Assembly: GCA_002367715.1 (NCBI GenBank)
Contig: DFDL01000066.1
Location: 1-16,742, forward strand
DNA from: Actinobacteria bacterium UBA3028
Lineage (GTDB): Bacteria > Actinomycetota > Actinomycetes > Nanopelagicales > Nanopelagicaceae
Direction: 5' to 3'
Length of the DNA stretch: 16,742 nucleotides
Position numbers and translations under genes: made by a program. Positions 1-8,000 of the stretch are shown here, one piece after another; the first letter of the stretch is position 1; every line of letters starts with the position of its first letter. The notes beneath the pieces are model-generated. The model was given only the letters and a program-made list of their open reading frames with translations, was not told the origin of the DNA and searched no databases.

Positions 1-1157
1 TATTGGTAGATACCCATAGTTGCGTATGACGGATCTCCATTGTTGCCGAACTCGACTGGACCAGAAACACCGTCGTAGTCGATATCTTCGCCATCAGCGA
101 TTAACGCCTTGCAATCAGCAAAGGTTGTGCACTTTGTGCCACCCTTTGAAACAGATACTAGGTTGTCACGGATTGTCTTACCATCCGTTGAACCGCCCTG
201 CTCTGCTGCAAGTGCAATCAGAATTATTGCATCATAAGACTCCGGAGCATATGAGAAGTCTGTAAGTGCTGGATCCACTCCGAGAAGACGCTTCTGTAAG
301 GTGCCATCTGCAAATACACCAGGAAGGGTAGCTTTTACGCCCGTCATGATTCCTGCAGGTAGATCCTTGTAAGCATTGCTTGAAAGGTTTCCGTCAACAA
401 GATAGGTCTTGACCTTATCTGGGCCAATTCCCTGCTTGATTAGCTCTGTGAAGATCTTCGCAGTCTCATCAAAGCCGATGAGTGCAATTGCATCTGGGTT
501 TGCAGCCTTAGCCTTTGCAACATCTGCTGAGAACTCAGCAGCTTGTGGGTTGTAGACGATATTTGTTGAGGTACCAGTAAATGCGGCAGATGCATACTTA
601 GCTAAGCCGTTACCGTAAGCATCATCAAGGTTTAGGAATACAGCGTTTTTCGCGCCTTCCTTTGCCATTAGTTGACCAAGAACTGCTCCTTGGAATGTAT
701 CTGATGGTGCAGTACGGAAGTAGTAGCCATCATCTTCATAATTTGTGAAGTCTGGTGAAGTGTTCGCTGGTGAGAAGTGAACAATCTCAGCACTAGCAAT
801 CTTGTCGATTACTGTGAAAGAAACACCTGATGAGGCTGCGCCAACAATTGCACTAACGCCAGCTGAGATATGTGAATCAGTTGTCTGTTGTGCAATATCA
901 GAGCTTGTATCTCCTGAATCGCCACGAATGTGTTCGATATTTTCGCCTAGTACGCCACCAGCCGCATTGATCTCTTCAACTGCTAGATCAACGCCAGCAA
1001 ACTCTGGGGGTCCTAGGAATGCAAGACTTCCTGTCTCAGGAAGTAGTGAACCTATTTTTAATGGACCAGAAGCATTGTTTCCGCCGCCGCAGCTAACTAG
1101 AACTAAGCTGGCAACAGCTGCAACAACGACCATGGTCGCTTTATTGAATCTCTGCAT
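1..1157 (-). CDS. ABC transporter substrate-binding lipoprotein, branched-chain amino-acid (LivK) type, 3'-truncated by window edge
   Basis: The frame is open from an ATG at 1157-1155 to the left edge, giving 385 codons and no stop, so the C-terminus is missing. The N-terminus is a lipoprotein signal peptide: a basic MQRFNK start, a hydrophobic stretch and the lipobox LVSC, with lipidation expected on Cys23, followed by GGGN. Mature motifs fit the periplasmic-binding type I family used by LivK-like uptake systems, for example KIGSLLPETG near the start, EEINAAGGV, and SYAPESYDA further on. A Cys pair (TKC...ADC) followed by DYDGVSGPVEF near the right-hand lobe is also family-typical. The protein should bind amino acids or related small solutes outside the membrane and pass them to an ABC permease whose genes are outside the window. 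An AAAGGG Shine-Dalgarno sits about 6 nt before the ATG. Liv genes next to the ANTAR regulator and pyk are, as I recall, also found in Streptomyces. The substrate cannot be read from the sequence. Confidence 0.9.
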   Translation of the reverse strand, partial: MQRFNKATMVVVAAVASLVLVSCGGGNNASGPLKIGSLLPETGSLAFLGPPEFAGVDLAVEEINAAGGVLGENIEHIRGDSGDTSSDIAQQTTDSHISAGVSAIVGAASSGVSFTVIDKIASAEIVHFSPANTSPDFTNYEDDGYYFRTAPSDTFQGAVLGQLMAKEGAKNAVFLNLDDAYGNGLAKYASAAFTGTSTNIVYNPQAAEFSADVAKAKAANPDAIALIGFDETAKIFTELIKQGIGPDKVKTYLVDGNLSSNAYKDLPAGIMTGVKATLPGVFADGTLQKRLLGVDPALTDFSYAPESYDAIILIALAAEQGGSTDGKTIRDNLVSVSKGGTKCTTFADCKALIADGEDIDYDGVSGPVEFGNNGDPSYATMGIYQ

Positions 1158-1220
1158 TTTATCCCTTTCAGTAATTGCCCGCTTGAACCTGTACTGCTAC
1201 AGCCCAAGAAGGATGAGGGA

Positions 1221-1249
1221 ATCATAACTTGATATCTATTTTGGGTAAA
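1221..1249 (-). promoter_or_regulatory. Candidate sigma-70-type promoter for the substrate-binding protein gene
   Basis: On the minus strand a TTTACC hexamer (1249-1244, four matches to TTGACA) is followed by exactly 17 nt and then TATGAT (1226-1221, five matches to TATAAT). Transcription would start near 1214, leaving a leader of about 57 nt that ends in a good ribosome binding site. It lies in the 133-nt gap after the response-regulator gene, the largest gap in the window, which fits a separately controlled transport operon. I see no terminator hairpin in this gap. Motif matching by eye only. Confidence 0.45.
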
Positions 1250-1290
1250 CAGGCTGGCATGAGAAAATAGGGCTAAAATCAGGTTCTTCT

Positions 1291-1908
1291 TCAGAATTCG
1301 AGCTGCTCAGCCTTGCTGGGGTCGGTGATGGCAAGAGCCACTTCTTTCATCGTAAGTCTCCGATCCATAGCCGCACGTTGAATCCAACTAAATGCCTCGG
1401 GTTCGCTCAGCGCCATGGCGGCCATCAAAATACCTTTTGCTTTATCTATAATCTTTCGCGTTTCAAGCCGTTCATACAGATCTGAGACCTCCGACTTGAG
1501 CGCGCGCATTTGAAGGTGTCGACTCATCGCAATCTCAATCGCAGGGATTAGGTCGCTGATACCAAATGGTTTTACAACATAAGCCATTACGCCGGCATCC
1601 CTGGCTCGCTCTACCAGCTCTCTCTGGCTAAAGGCTGTAAGCATTAGAACTGGAGCGATCTCGATAATTTCCTGCGCCGCTGAAATCCCATCTAGCTCTG
1701 GCATTTTTACATCAAGGATTGCAAGATCTGGTTTGAATTCTCTGGCTAGGGCAATTGCTTCTAATCCATTGGTGGCCTGCGCGACAACGGTATAACCAGC
1801 TTCGGTAAGCATCTCGACTAAATCAAGGCGAATCAGCGCTTCATCTTCGGCAACTAAAATTCGTGGCGCGCTCTTCTCGACTTTGACGCTGCCTGGTATA
1901 TCACTCAT
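1291..1908 (-). CDS. pdtaR: ANTAR-domain response regulator, PdtaR (Rv1626) type
   Basis: The 205-residue protein has a receiver domain at about 15-130 and an ANTAR RNA-binding domain at about 137-195. Receiver residues visible are the acidic pair E21-D22, phosphoacceptor D66 (in ILDVKMPELDG), T91 and K113 (VVKPF). The ANTAR part carries the family pattern DKAKGILM, a conserved Ala-Phe pair at 172-173, and an amphipathic end with RLTMKEVA. Known family function: once phosphorylated by a histidine kinase (PdtaS in mycobacteria), the ANTAR domain binds paired hexaloop hairpins in RNA and prevents transcription termination. No kinase is in this window. The ATG is the only plausible start: no ATG, GTG or TTG occurs before the receiver domain begins. 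It begins one base after the tRNA gene, so there is no normal leader. The only Shine-Dalgarno-like GAGG lies in the tRNA acceptor strand, only 3 nt from the ATG. Confidence 0.9.
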   Translation of the reverse strand: MSDIPGSVKVEKSAPRILVAEDEALIRLDLVEMLTEAGYTVVAQATNGLEAIALAREFKPDLAILDVKMPELDGISAAQEIIEIAPVLMLTAFSQRELVERARDAGVMAYVVKPFGISDLIPAIEIAMSRHLQMRALKSEVSDLYERLETRKIIDKAKGILMAAMALSEPEAFSWIQRAAMDRRLTMKEVALAITDPSKAEQLEF

Positions 1909-1909
1909 G

Positions 1910-1982
1910 TGCCTCGAGTCGGATTTGAACCGACACTGTGCGGATTTTGAGTCCGCCCTCTCTACCGTTGGAGTACCGAGGC
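1910..1982 (-). tRNA. tRNA-Leu(CAA) with a short (class I) variable loop
   Basis: A complete 73-nt cloverleaf can be drawn. The acceptor GCCTCGG/TCGAGGC has 7 pairs including one G-U at the base, with discriminator A at 1910. The D arm has three pairs (CTC/GAG) and a GG in the loop. The anticodon stem is GCGGA/TCCGC with loop CTCAAAA, so the anticodon is CAA at 1949-1947, which reads UUG (Leu). The variable loop is only ACAGT. The T arm is GTCGG/CCGAC with loop TTCAAAT. CCA is not encoded: the base after the discriminator is C and then the ATG of the regulator follows. It starts 22 nt after the pyk stop. The anticodon and A73 fit leucine, but bacterial tRNA-Leu normally has a long variable arm, so the amino-acid identity is slightly less certain than the tRNA call itself. 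Confidence 0.88.
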
Positions 1983-1999
1983 AATTACAACGGGTTTAC

Positions 2000-2027
2000 T
2001 TTATCTACTTCCGATATGCCGGGGCAA
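2000..2027 (-). promoter_or_regulatory. Weak candidate promoter for the tRNA-Leu/pdtaR unit
   Basis: On the minus strand TTGCCC (2027-2022) and GATAAA (2005-2000) are 16 nt apart, each with four matches to consensus. They straddle the pyk stop codon. Transcription would start about a dozen bases before the tRNA 5' end. The alternative is read-through from pyk, since I see no terminator between pyk and the tRNA. Confidence 0.22.
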
Positions 2028-3447
2028 TTCCTTCGACGGCGTCGCCAACTCGGTGAACTCGCATCGCATTTGTAGAGCCAGGTATACCTGGGGGCGAGCC
2101 CGCTACGATAATGACATTCTCACCTTTTTTAACCGCGCCAGAATCTGTAAGGATGCGGTCGACTTGAACAACCATCTCATCGGTATGCGAAACCATCGGC
2201 GTGATCATTGATTCAATACCCCAAGACAGAGCAAGCTGATTAAAGACCGCTAATTCCGGAGTAAGTGCCATAATTTTGATTGGTGATCGCAATCTAGACA
2301 TCCGCCTTGCTGAATCGCCACTCTGGGTAAATGCAATTAGGTATTTTGCATCAACAATAGCTCCGACTTCAGTAGCTGCCTTTGTTATGGCGCCACCTTT
2401 TGTCTTGGGCTCATGTCGAAGCGCTGGAATTCGATCTAGCATTGCCTCTTCAGTCCGCTCAATTATCCGCGCCATGGTAGTTACCGCTTCAATTGCAAAT
2501 TCTCCAATACTTGTCTCACCTGAGAGCATGAGCGCGTCTGCGCCATCTAGAACAGCATTTGCACAGTCAGTAGCCTCAGCGCGAGTAGGTCGCGAATTAG
2601 TAATCATTGAGTCAAGCATCTGAGTTGCAACAATTACCGGTTTGGCCGCTTCACGTGCCAGCATTACGCACTGCTTCTGCACTAGTGGAACTTCCTCGAT
2701 TGGCATCTCAACACCTAAATCGCCGCGAGCAACCATAATTCCATCAAATGCTGCAACGATTTCAACTAGATTCTTGACTGCCTGTGGCTTTTCAATTTTA
2801 GCTATAACTGGTCTACGGATTCCCTCTTCATCCATGATGCGATGTACATCCACAATATCTGAGGCGCTACGAACAAATGATAAAGCGATGAAATCTGCTC
2901 CGGCGCGAAGGCCCCAACGCAGATCTTCCTTATCCTTCTCTGAGAGTGCTGGCACCGAGACTGCTACACCTGGAAGGTTTATGCCCTTGTTATTGCTTAC
3001 GGCCCCTGGCTCGATGCATTTGGTAATTACATCGCTACCTTTTACGTCTAGAACCTCAACAGTAACTTTCCCATCATCAATAAGTATTCGATCTCCAGGC
3101 TTGCAATCACCAGGCAGGCCTTTGTAAGTCGTACCGACTCGCTCTTTGCTTCCGGCTACTTCATCTGTAGTAATTGTGAAAATATCGCCACGTGCCAAGT
3201 CATGCGGCCCATCAGCAAATCGAGCCAGCCGAATCTTTGGTCCCTGCAAGTCAACAAGTATCGCAACTGCAACGCCCGCCTTAGCTGCAGCGCTTCGAAC
3301 CGCATCTAGCCGAGCTTGATGCTCTGGATATCCCCCGTGAGAAAGATTGAGTCGCGCCATATTCATTCCCGCCGCAATTAACGCATCAACTTTCTCAGGT
3401 GATTCAACTGCCGGGCCCATGGTGCAAACTATCTTCGCTCTACGCAT
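2005..3447 (-). CDS. pyk: Pyruvate kinase
   Basis: The 480-residue enzyme of glycolysis transfers phosphate from phosphoenolpyruvate to ADP in the cytoplasm. The length matches bacterial pyruvate kinases without the extra C-terminal PEP-utiliser domain. The barrel (about 1-70 and 170-340) carries the catalytic Lys217-Ile-Glu219 (IAKIEKPQ), metal ligand D243 in ARGDLG, T275 in ATQML, and DGADALMLSGET. The B domain lies between about 71 and 165, and the C-terminal regulatory domain from about 345. The segment DLQGPKIRL has Lys71 with Leu67, Gln68 and Leu74, the set described for enzymes that do not need K+. The ATG has GAAGG 8 nt upstream. A TA-rich hexamer at 3464-3469 could be a -10, but I find no matching -35. 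Confidence 0.97.
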   Translation of the reverse strand: MRRAKIVCTMGPAVESPEKVDALIAAGMNMARLNLSHGGYPEHQARLDAVRSAAAKAGVAVAILVDLQGPKIRLARFADGPHDLARGDIFTITTDEVAGSKERVGTTYKGLPGDCKPGDRILIDDGKVTVEVLDVKGSDVITKCIEPGAVSNNKGINLPGVAVSVPALSEKDKEDLRWGLRAGADFIALSFVRSASDIVDVHRIMDEEGIRRPVIAKIEKPQAVKNLVEIVAAFDGIMVARGDLGVEMPIEEVPLVQKQCVMLAREAAKPVIVATQMLDSMITNSRPTRAEATDCANAVLDGADALMLSGETSIGEFAIEAVTTMARIIERTEEAMLDRIPALRHEPKTKGGAITKAATEVGAIVDAKYLIAFTQSGDSARRMSRLRSPIKIMALTPELAVFNQLALSWGIESMITPMVSHTDEMVVQVDRILTDSGAVKKGENVIIVAGSPPGIPGSTNAMRVHRVGDAVEGIAPAYRK

Positions 3448-3564
3448 CTACTAAACCTTCTCTATTATTAGAACTTAAGTGTTGATCGCTTTAAGCCTCA
3501 TTCTCCTCTGAAATTTCCTTACCAGGAAGTAATTCTATTAGCTATCTATTGGTTGAACCTAGTC
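3448..3564. other. Intergenic gap between gltD and pyk
   Basis: This 117-nt gap contains no gene I can support. On the minus strand there is a short hairpin with five pairs and a 4-nt loop (TTCCT/AGGAA, 3528-3515). It is followed by only three T, so it is at most a weak terminator for gltBD. An 8-bp palindrome ACTTAAGT lies at 3473-3480. The pyk ribosome binding site is at 3460-3456. Confidence 0.4.
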
Positions 3565-5022
3565 TTAAACCATCATTGGCCTGGCAGTTGGCTCAATCGG
3601 TGCTGGTAGTTGAGTGCGCCCCATTAGAGATTCGTCAACTGCCGCAGCGGCACTTCGCCCTTCTGCAATTGCCCAAACAATTAGAGATTGGCCGCGCCCA
3701 GCATCGCCCGCGACATATACACCTTCGACTGCCGTCTCATACTTATCATCTCGGATAATGTTTCCGCGTTCATCAAAAGTTACGCCAAGTTGTTGCAATA
3801 GGACTGACTTTTCTGGCCCGACAAAGCCCATGGCTAGAAAGACTAGATCTGCCTTTAGTTCTTGCTCTGAACCAGGAACTTTCTCAAATTTTCCATCCTT
3901 AAATTGCGTCTCTACCAATTTGATAGCACGCAATTTTCCATTGCCATCGCCAAGAAATTCTTCGGTAGAGACCGCAAACATTCGCTCGCCAGCTTCTTCA
4001 TGTGCGCTACTTACTCGATAGATCATTGGATATGTTGGCCAAGGCTGCCCGCTAGTGCGTTCATCCCCTGGCCTTGGCATAATTTCTAATTGCGTAACAC
4101 TCGCTGCTCCTTGACGGATTGCAGTGCCCAGACAGTCAGCGCCGGTATCCCCGCCGCCCAGAATAATTACATGCTTACCTTTAGCATCGATTGGAGGCGC
4201 CTCTTTTAATTCGTTTAGACCTTGCTTATTTCCCCAAGGCAAGTACTCCATAGCCTGGTAGACGCCTTGTAGTTCACGACCCGGAACTTGAATATCTCGC
4301 CAATTAGTAGCGCCTACAGCTAAGACAACAGCGTTGTACTTGCTTCGAAGTTGTGTACCAGTTATTTCTACTCCGACATCTACGCCACTTCTAAATCGGG
4401 TGCCCTCGGCCTCCATCTGCAAAATTCTGCGATCTAAAATTGACTTCTCCATTTTAAATTCAGGAATTCCGTAACGAAGTAGGCCGCCTGGCTTTTCACC
4501 GCGTTCATATACTGCAACGGTGTGCCCAGCTCTAGTTAGCTGCTGAGCTACAGCTAAACCTGCTGGCCCCGAGCCAATGACTGCAATCGTCTTACCAGTT
4601 AATCTATCTGGTGGCAGAGGTACTACGGTGCCATTTGAGAATGCCTCTTCAATCGTACGTAGTTCAACTTGTTTAATCGTAACCGCATCAGCATTGATGC
4701 CAATTACACATGCAGTCTCACACGGTGCTGGACATAGCCGCCCAGTAAATTCTGGAAAATTATTAGTTGCGTGAAGTCGGTCAATCGCTTCTTGGGTTTC
4801 ACCGCGCCAAATTAGATCATTCCATTCTGGAATTAAGTTTCCGAGCGGACAGCCCTGATGACAGAACGGAATGCCGCAATCCATACAGCGTCCGGCTTGT
4901 TTTTTGAGTTCAGACATATCCTGCGGCTCATAAACTTCCTTCCAGTCCAGGATACGTACATCTATGGGGCGGCGTTTTGGAGTAACACGAGGCGTAGTTA
5001 AGAATCCCTTTGGATCAGCCAT
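3565..5022 (-). CDS. gltD: Glutamate synthase (NADPH) small subunit
   Basis: The 485-residue flavoprotein draws electrons from NAD(P)H and passes them through FAD and [4Fe-4S] clusters to the large subunit GltB. Together they make two glutamates from glutamine and 2-oxoglutarate. The N-terminal region carries the cluster cysteines C46, C49, C54, C58 and then C97, C101, C105 (CPAPCETAC). An FAD-binding GSGPAG is at 150-155 after a beta strand. An NADPH-site GGGDTGAD begins at 289. A second FAD motif, VYVAGDAGRGQS, is near 447-460. The length is normal for GltD. The ATG overlaps the gltB stop in ATGGCTGA (8 nt), so translation is very likely coupled and the subunits are made together. Confidence 0.97.
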   Translation of the reverse strand: MADPKGFLTTPRVTPKRRPIDVRILDWKEVYEPQDMSELKKQAGRCMDCGIPFCHQGCPLGNLIPEWNDLIWRGETQEAIDRLHATNNFPEFTGRLCPAPCETACVIGINADAVTIKQVELRTIEEAFSNGTVVPLPPDRLTGKTIAVIGSGPAGLAVAQQLTRAGHTVAVYERGEKPGGLLRYGIPEFKMEKSILDRRILQMEAEGTRFRSGVDVGVEITGTQLRSKYNAVVLAVGATNWRDIQVPGRELQGVYQAMEYLPWGNKQGLNELKEAPPIDAKGKHVIILGGGDTGADCLGTAIRQGAASVTQLEIMPRPGDERTSGQPWPTYPMIYRVSSAHEEAGERMFAVSTEEFLGDGNGKLRAIKLVETQFKDGKFEKVPGSEQELKADLVFLAMGFVGPEKSVLLQQLGVTFDERGNIIRDDKYETAVEGVYVAGDAGRGQSLIVWAIAEGRSAAAAVDESLMGRTQLPAPIEPTARPMMV

Positions 5023-8000
5023 TGATTGCCTCCATAACTACCTCATCAACTGGCAGACCTTCACGCTCTGCGCGTTCAATTGCAATTAGAACCCGCGCAT
5101 AATCTCTCGGCATTACAAGTGAGATTCTACGCTTTGAATTCTCCCAGTCAGATAACAATTTAGAGGCAATAACAGATCCACTCTCCAAAGCAAATCTTTC
5201 AACCAAATCTTTAACCTTGCCCTCCTGATCGACTGGCAGAGAAAGGACATCTACCATTTCAGTATTTACTAGAGCCTCATCTAGATCAAGTACGAAAGCC
5301 CTGCCGCCAGACATACCGGCTGCAAAGTTGCGTCCAGTCTTGCCTAAAATCAGCGCGGTTCCTCCAGTCATATATTCGCAACCGTGATCGCCTATGCCTT
5401 CTGCGATTGCAATGGCCCCAGAATTTCGAACACAGAATCGTTCTCCAACTTTTCCACGGATGAATATCTCGCCGGAAGTTGCGCCATATCCAATTACATT
5501 TCCTGCAATCACATTCTCTTCTGATGCAAAGCTAGCCTTCTCATCTGGGCGAACAATTATGCGCCCTCCTGAGAGGCCCTTGCCGACATAATCATTAGCG
5601 TCGCCAAAGAGTCGTAGGGTCAAACCACTTGGAATAAAAGCACCAAATGAATTTCCTGCGGTTCCGTGCAACTTGACGTCGACGGTATTTTCTGGCAATC
5701 CCACACCGCCAAATTTGCGCGTTATCTCAGAGCCAAGCATTGTTCCCACAGTTCGATTAACATTGCGAACATCTACATCTATAGAGACGCTCTCCCCTTT
5801 ATCTAGCGCAGGGGCGGCAAGGGCGATGAGTTTATTGTCCAGAGCGTTCTCAAGACCATGCTCCTGCGTTGTCGTATTTCGCCTTGGCGCATCGGTATCG
5901 AAAACTGGCGCAGCCAAGAGTGGTGCTAGGTCTAAGCCACTTGCCTTCCAGTGTGAAATGGCCTTCTTGGTGTCAAGAAATTCCACTTGACCGATTGCCT
6001 CTTGTAAGGTCCTAAAACCGAGTGCAGCTAGGTTTTCGCGAACTTCATCCGCAATGTATTCAAAGAAAGTTTCAACAAACTCTGGCTTTCCATTGAAACG
6101 CTTGCGTAGCTCTGGATTTTGAGTTGCAACGCCGACTGGGCACGTATCTAGGTGGCAGACTCTCATCATTATGCAACCAGAAACAACCAATGGCGCCGTA
6201 GCAAAGCCAAACTCCTCTCCACCAAGTAGCGCAGCTATAACTACGTCTCGGCCGGTCTTCATCTGCCCATCTACTTGAACAACTATTCGATCACGCAATC
6301 CATTTAGCATAAGAGTTTGCTGAGTCTCAGCTAGCCCAAGCTCCCACGGCGCTCCCGCATGCTTTAACGAAGTTAGTGGAGATGCACCGGTTCCACCATC
6401 ATGGCCAGAGATAAGTACTACATCGGCATGAGCCTTGCTGACACCGGCTGCAACAGTTCCGACTCCAACTTCAGCCACTAATTTCACATGAACCCGAGCT
6501 CTATTGTTCGCATTCTTTAAGTCGTGAATTAACTGTGCAAGATCTTCAATTGAATAAATATCATGGTGTGGCGGAGGTGAAATTAGACCAACACCTGGAG
6601 TCGAATATCTAACCTTTGCAATCCACGGATAGACCTTGCCCCCAGGGAGTTGGCCACCTTCTCCGGGCTTTGCTCCTTGCGCCATCTTGATTTGAATATC
6701 ATCTGCATTTACTAAGAACTCACTTGTTACACCGAAACGGCCAGAAGCTACTTGCTTAATAGCAGATCGACGAGAATCGCCATTTAGATCCGGAATATAG
6801 CGAGCTGGATCTTCGCCGCCCTCACCCGTATTTGATTTGCCACCCAAGCGGTTCATTGCAATTGCAAGGGTTTCGTGAGCTTCTGCAGAAATAGAACCAT
6901 AAGACATTGCCCCTGTTGAGAAGCGCTTAATTATTTCAGAGCGACTTTCAACCTCATTAATCGAAATTGCAGGCCTGATTCCAGTTTTAAACTCGAAGAG
7001 TCCGCGCAAAGTCATCAATCGCTTTGACTGATCATCAACTCGATTGGTGTACCGCTTGAAGATGTCATAACGCTTATTTCTTGTTGCATGCTGAAGAGCA
7101 AAGACGGTCTCTGGATCAAATAGATGAGGCTCGCCATCGCGGCGCCATTGGTACTCGCCACCAATTGGGAGGCGCTTGGACCCTGGAATTTCACCACCTG
7201 GTGGATATGCAATGTGATGGCGCATAATTGTCTCGTTAGCAATCATGTCAATTGATACGCCACCAAGCTTTGAAGTTACACCAACAAAGTATTCATCTAC
7301 CACCTCGCGCGATAGCCCAATTGCTTCAAATACTTGGGCTCCGGTATAGGAAGCGATTGTTGAGATTCCCATCTTCGACATTACTTTCAAAACACCTTTA
7401 CCGAGTGACTTAATTAGATTTGCAACTGCTTTTTCTGGTGTTATACCTGTGATTACGCCCTGCCGTACTAAGTCTTCAGCAGATTCCATCGCTAGGTAAG
7501 GATTAATTGCCGCGGCGCCAAAACCAACAAGGAGCGCTACATGGTGAACTTCTCTTACTTCTCCGGACTCAACAATTAAGCCCACCTTAGTGCGAGTCTT
7601 CTCGCGAATTAGATGATGGTGAACTGCTGCGGTCAGTAACAAGGATGGAATTGGTGCATACTCAGCATCGCCGTCGCGATCAGATAAGACAATTAGGTGC
7701 GCACCTTCTGCAATTGCCTTTGAAACTTCTAGGCGAATTTCAGTAATGCGATTGGCAAGAGCCTGACCGCCGCCCATTACTGGAAATAGACCACGCACTA
7801 CATGTGCTGCAAAACCTGGTCGATCCCCATCTTCATTTACGTGGATCAATTTAGCGAGTTCATCATTGTCGATAACCGGGAAATCTAGAGCGATCTGTCG
7901 GCATGACTCTGGACCTGGATCCAATAAATTAAATTCTGGACCGACCGAACCTGACAGACTTGTGACAAGCTCCTCGCGAATTGCATCCAAGGGTGGATTT

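Noticed and set aside
1026..1044. Seven-base perfect inverted repeat ACTTCCT/AGGAAGT within the binding-protein gene
   Set aside because: It encodes the family-typical LLPETGSL stretch, is not followed by a T-tract on the sense strand, and is short enough to be a by-product of codon use.
802..1227. Plus-strand 141-codon frame opposite the binding-protein gene
   Set aside because: It is antisense to the signal peptide and N-terminal domain of a well-supported lipoprotein; the product has no family features.
2642..3127. Long plus-strand open frame (161 codons) opposite pyk
   Set aside because: It lies wholly antisense to a clear pyruvate kinase, has a Ser/Thr/Arg-rich low-information product typical of shadow frames, and no recognisable domain. 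The same applies to the other plus-strand frames opposite gltB, gltD, lgt, hisF, hisB and hisC.
4858..4904. Plus-strand GCCG...CGGC followed by T6 opposite gltD
   Set aside because: Four-base arms with a long loop, antisense to a coding gene; no convergent transcript ends here.
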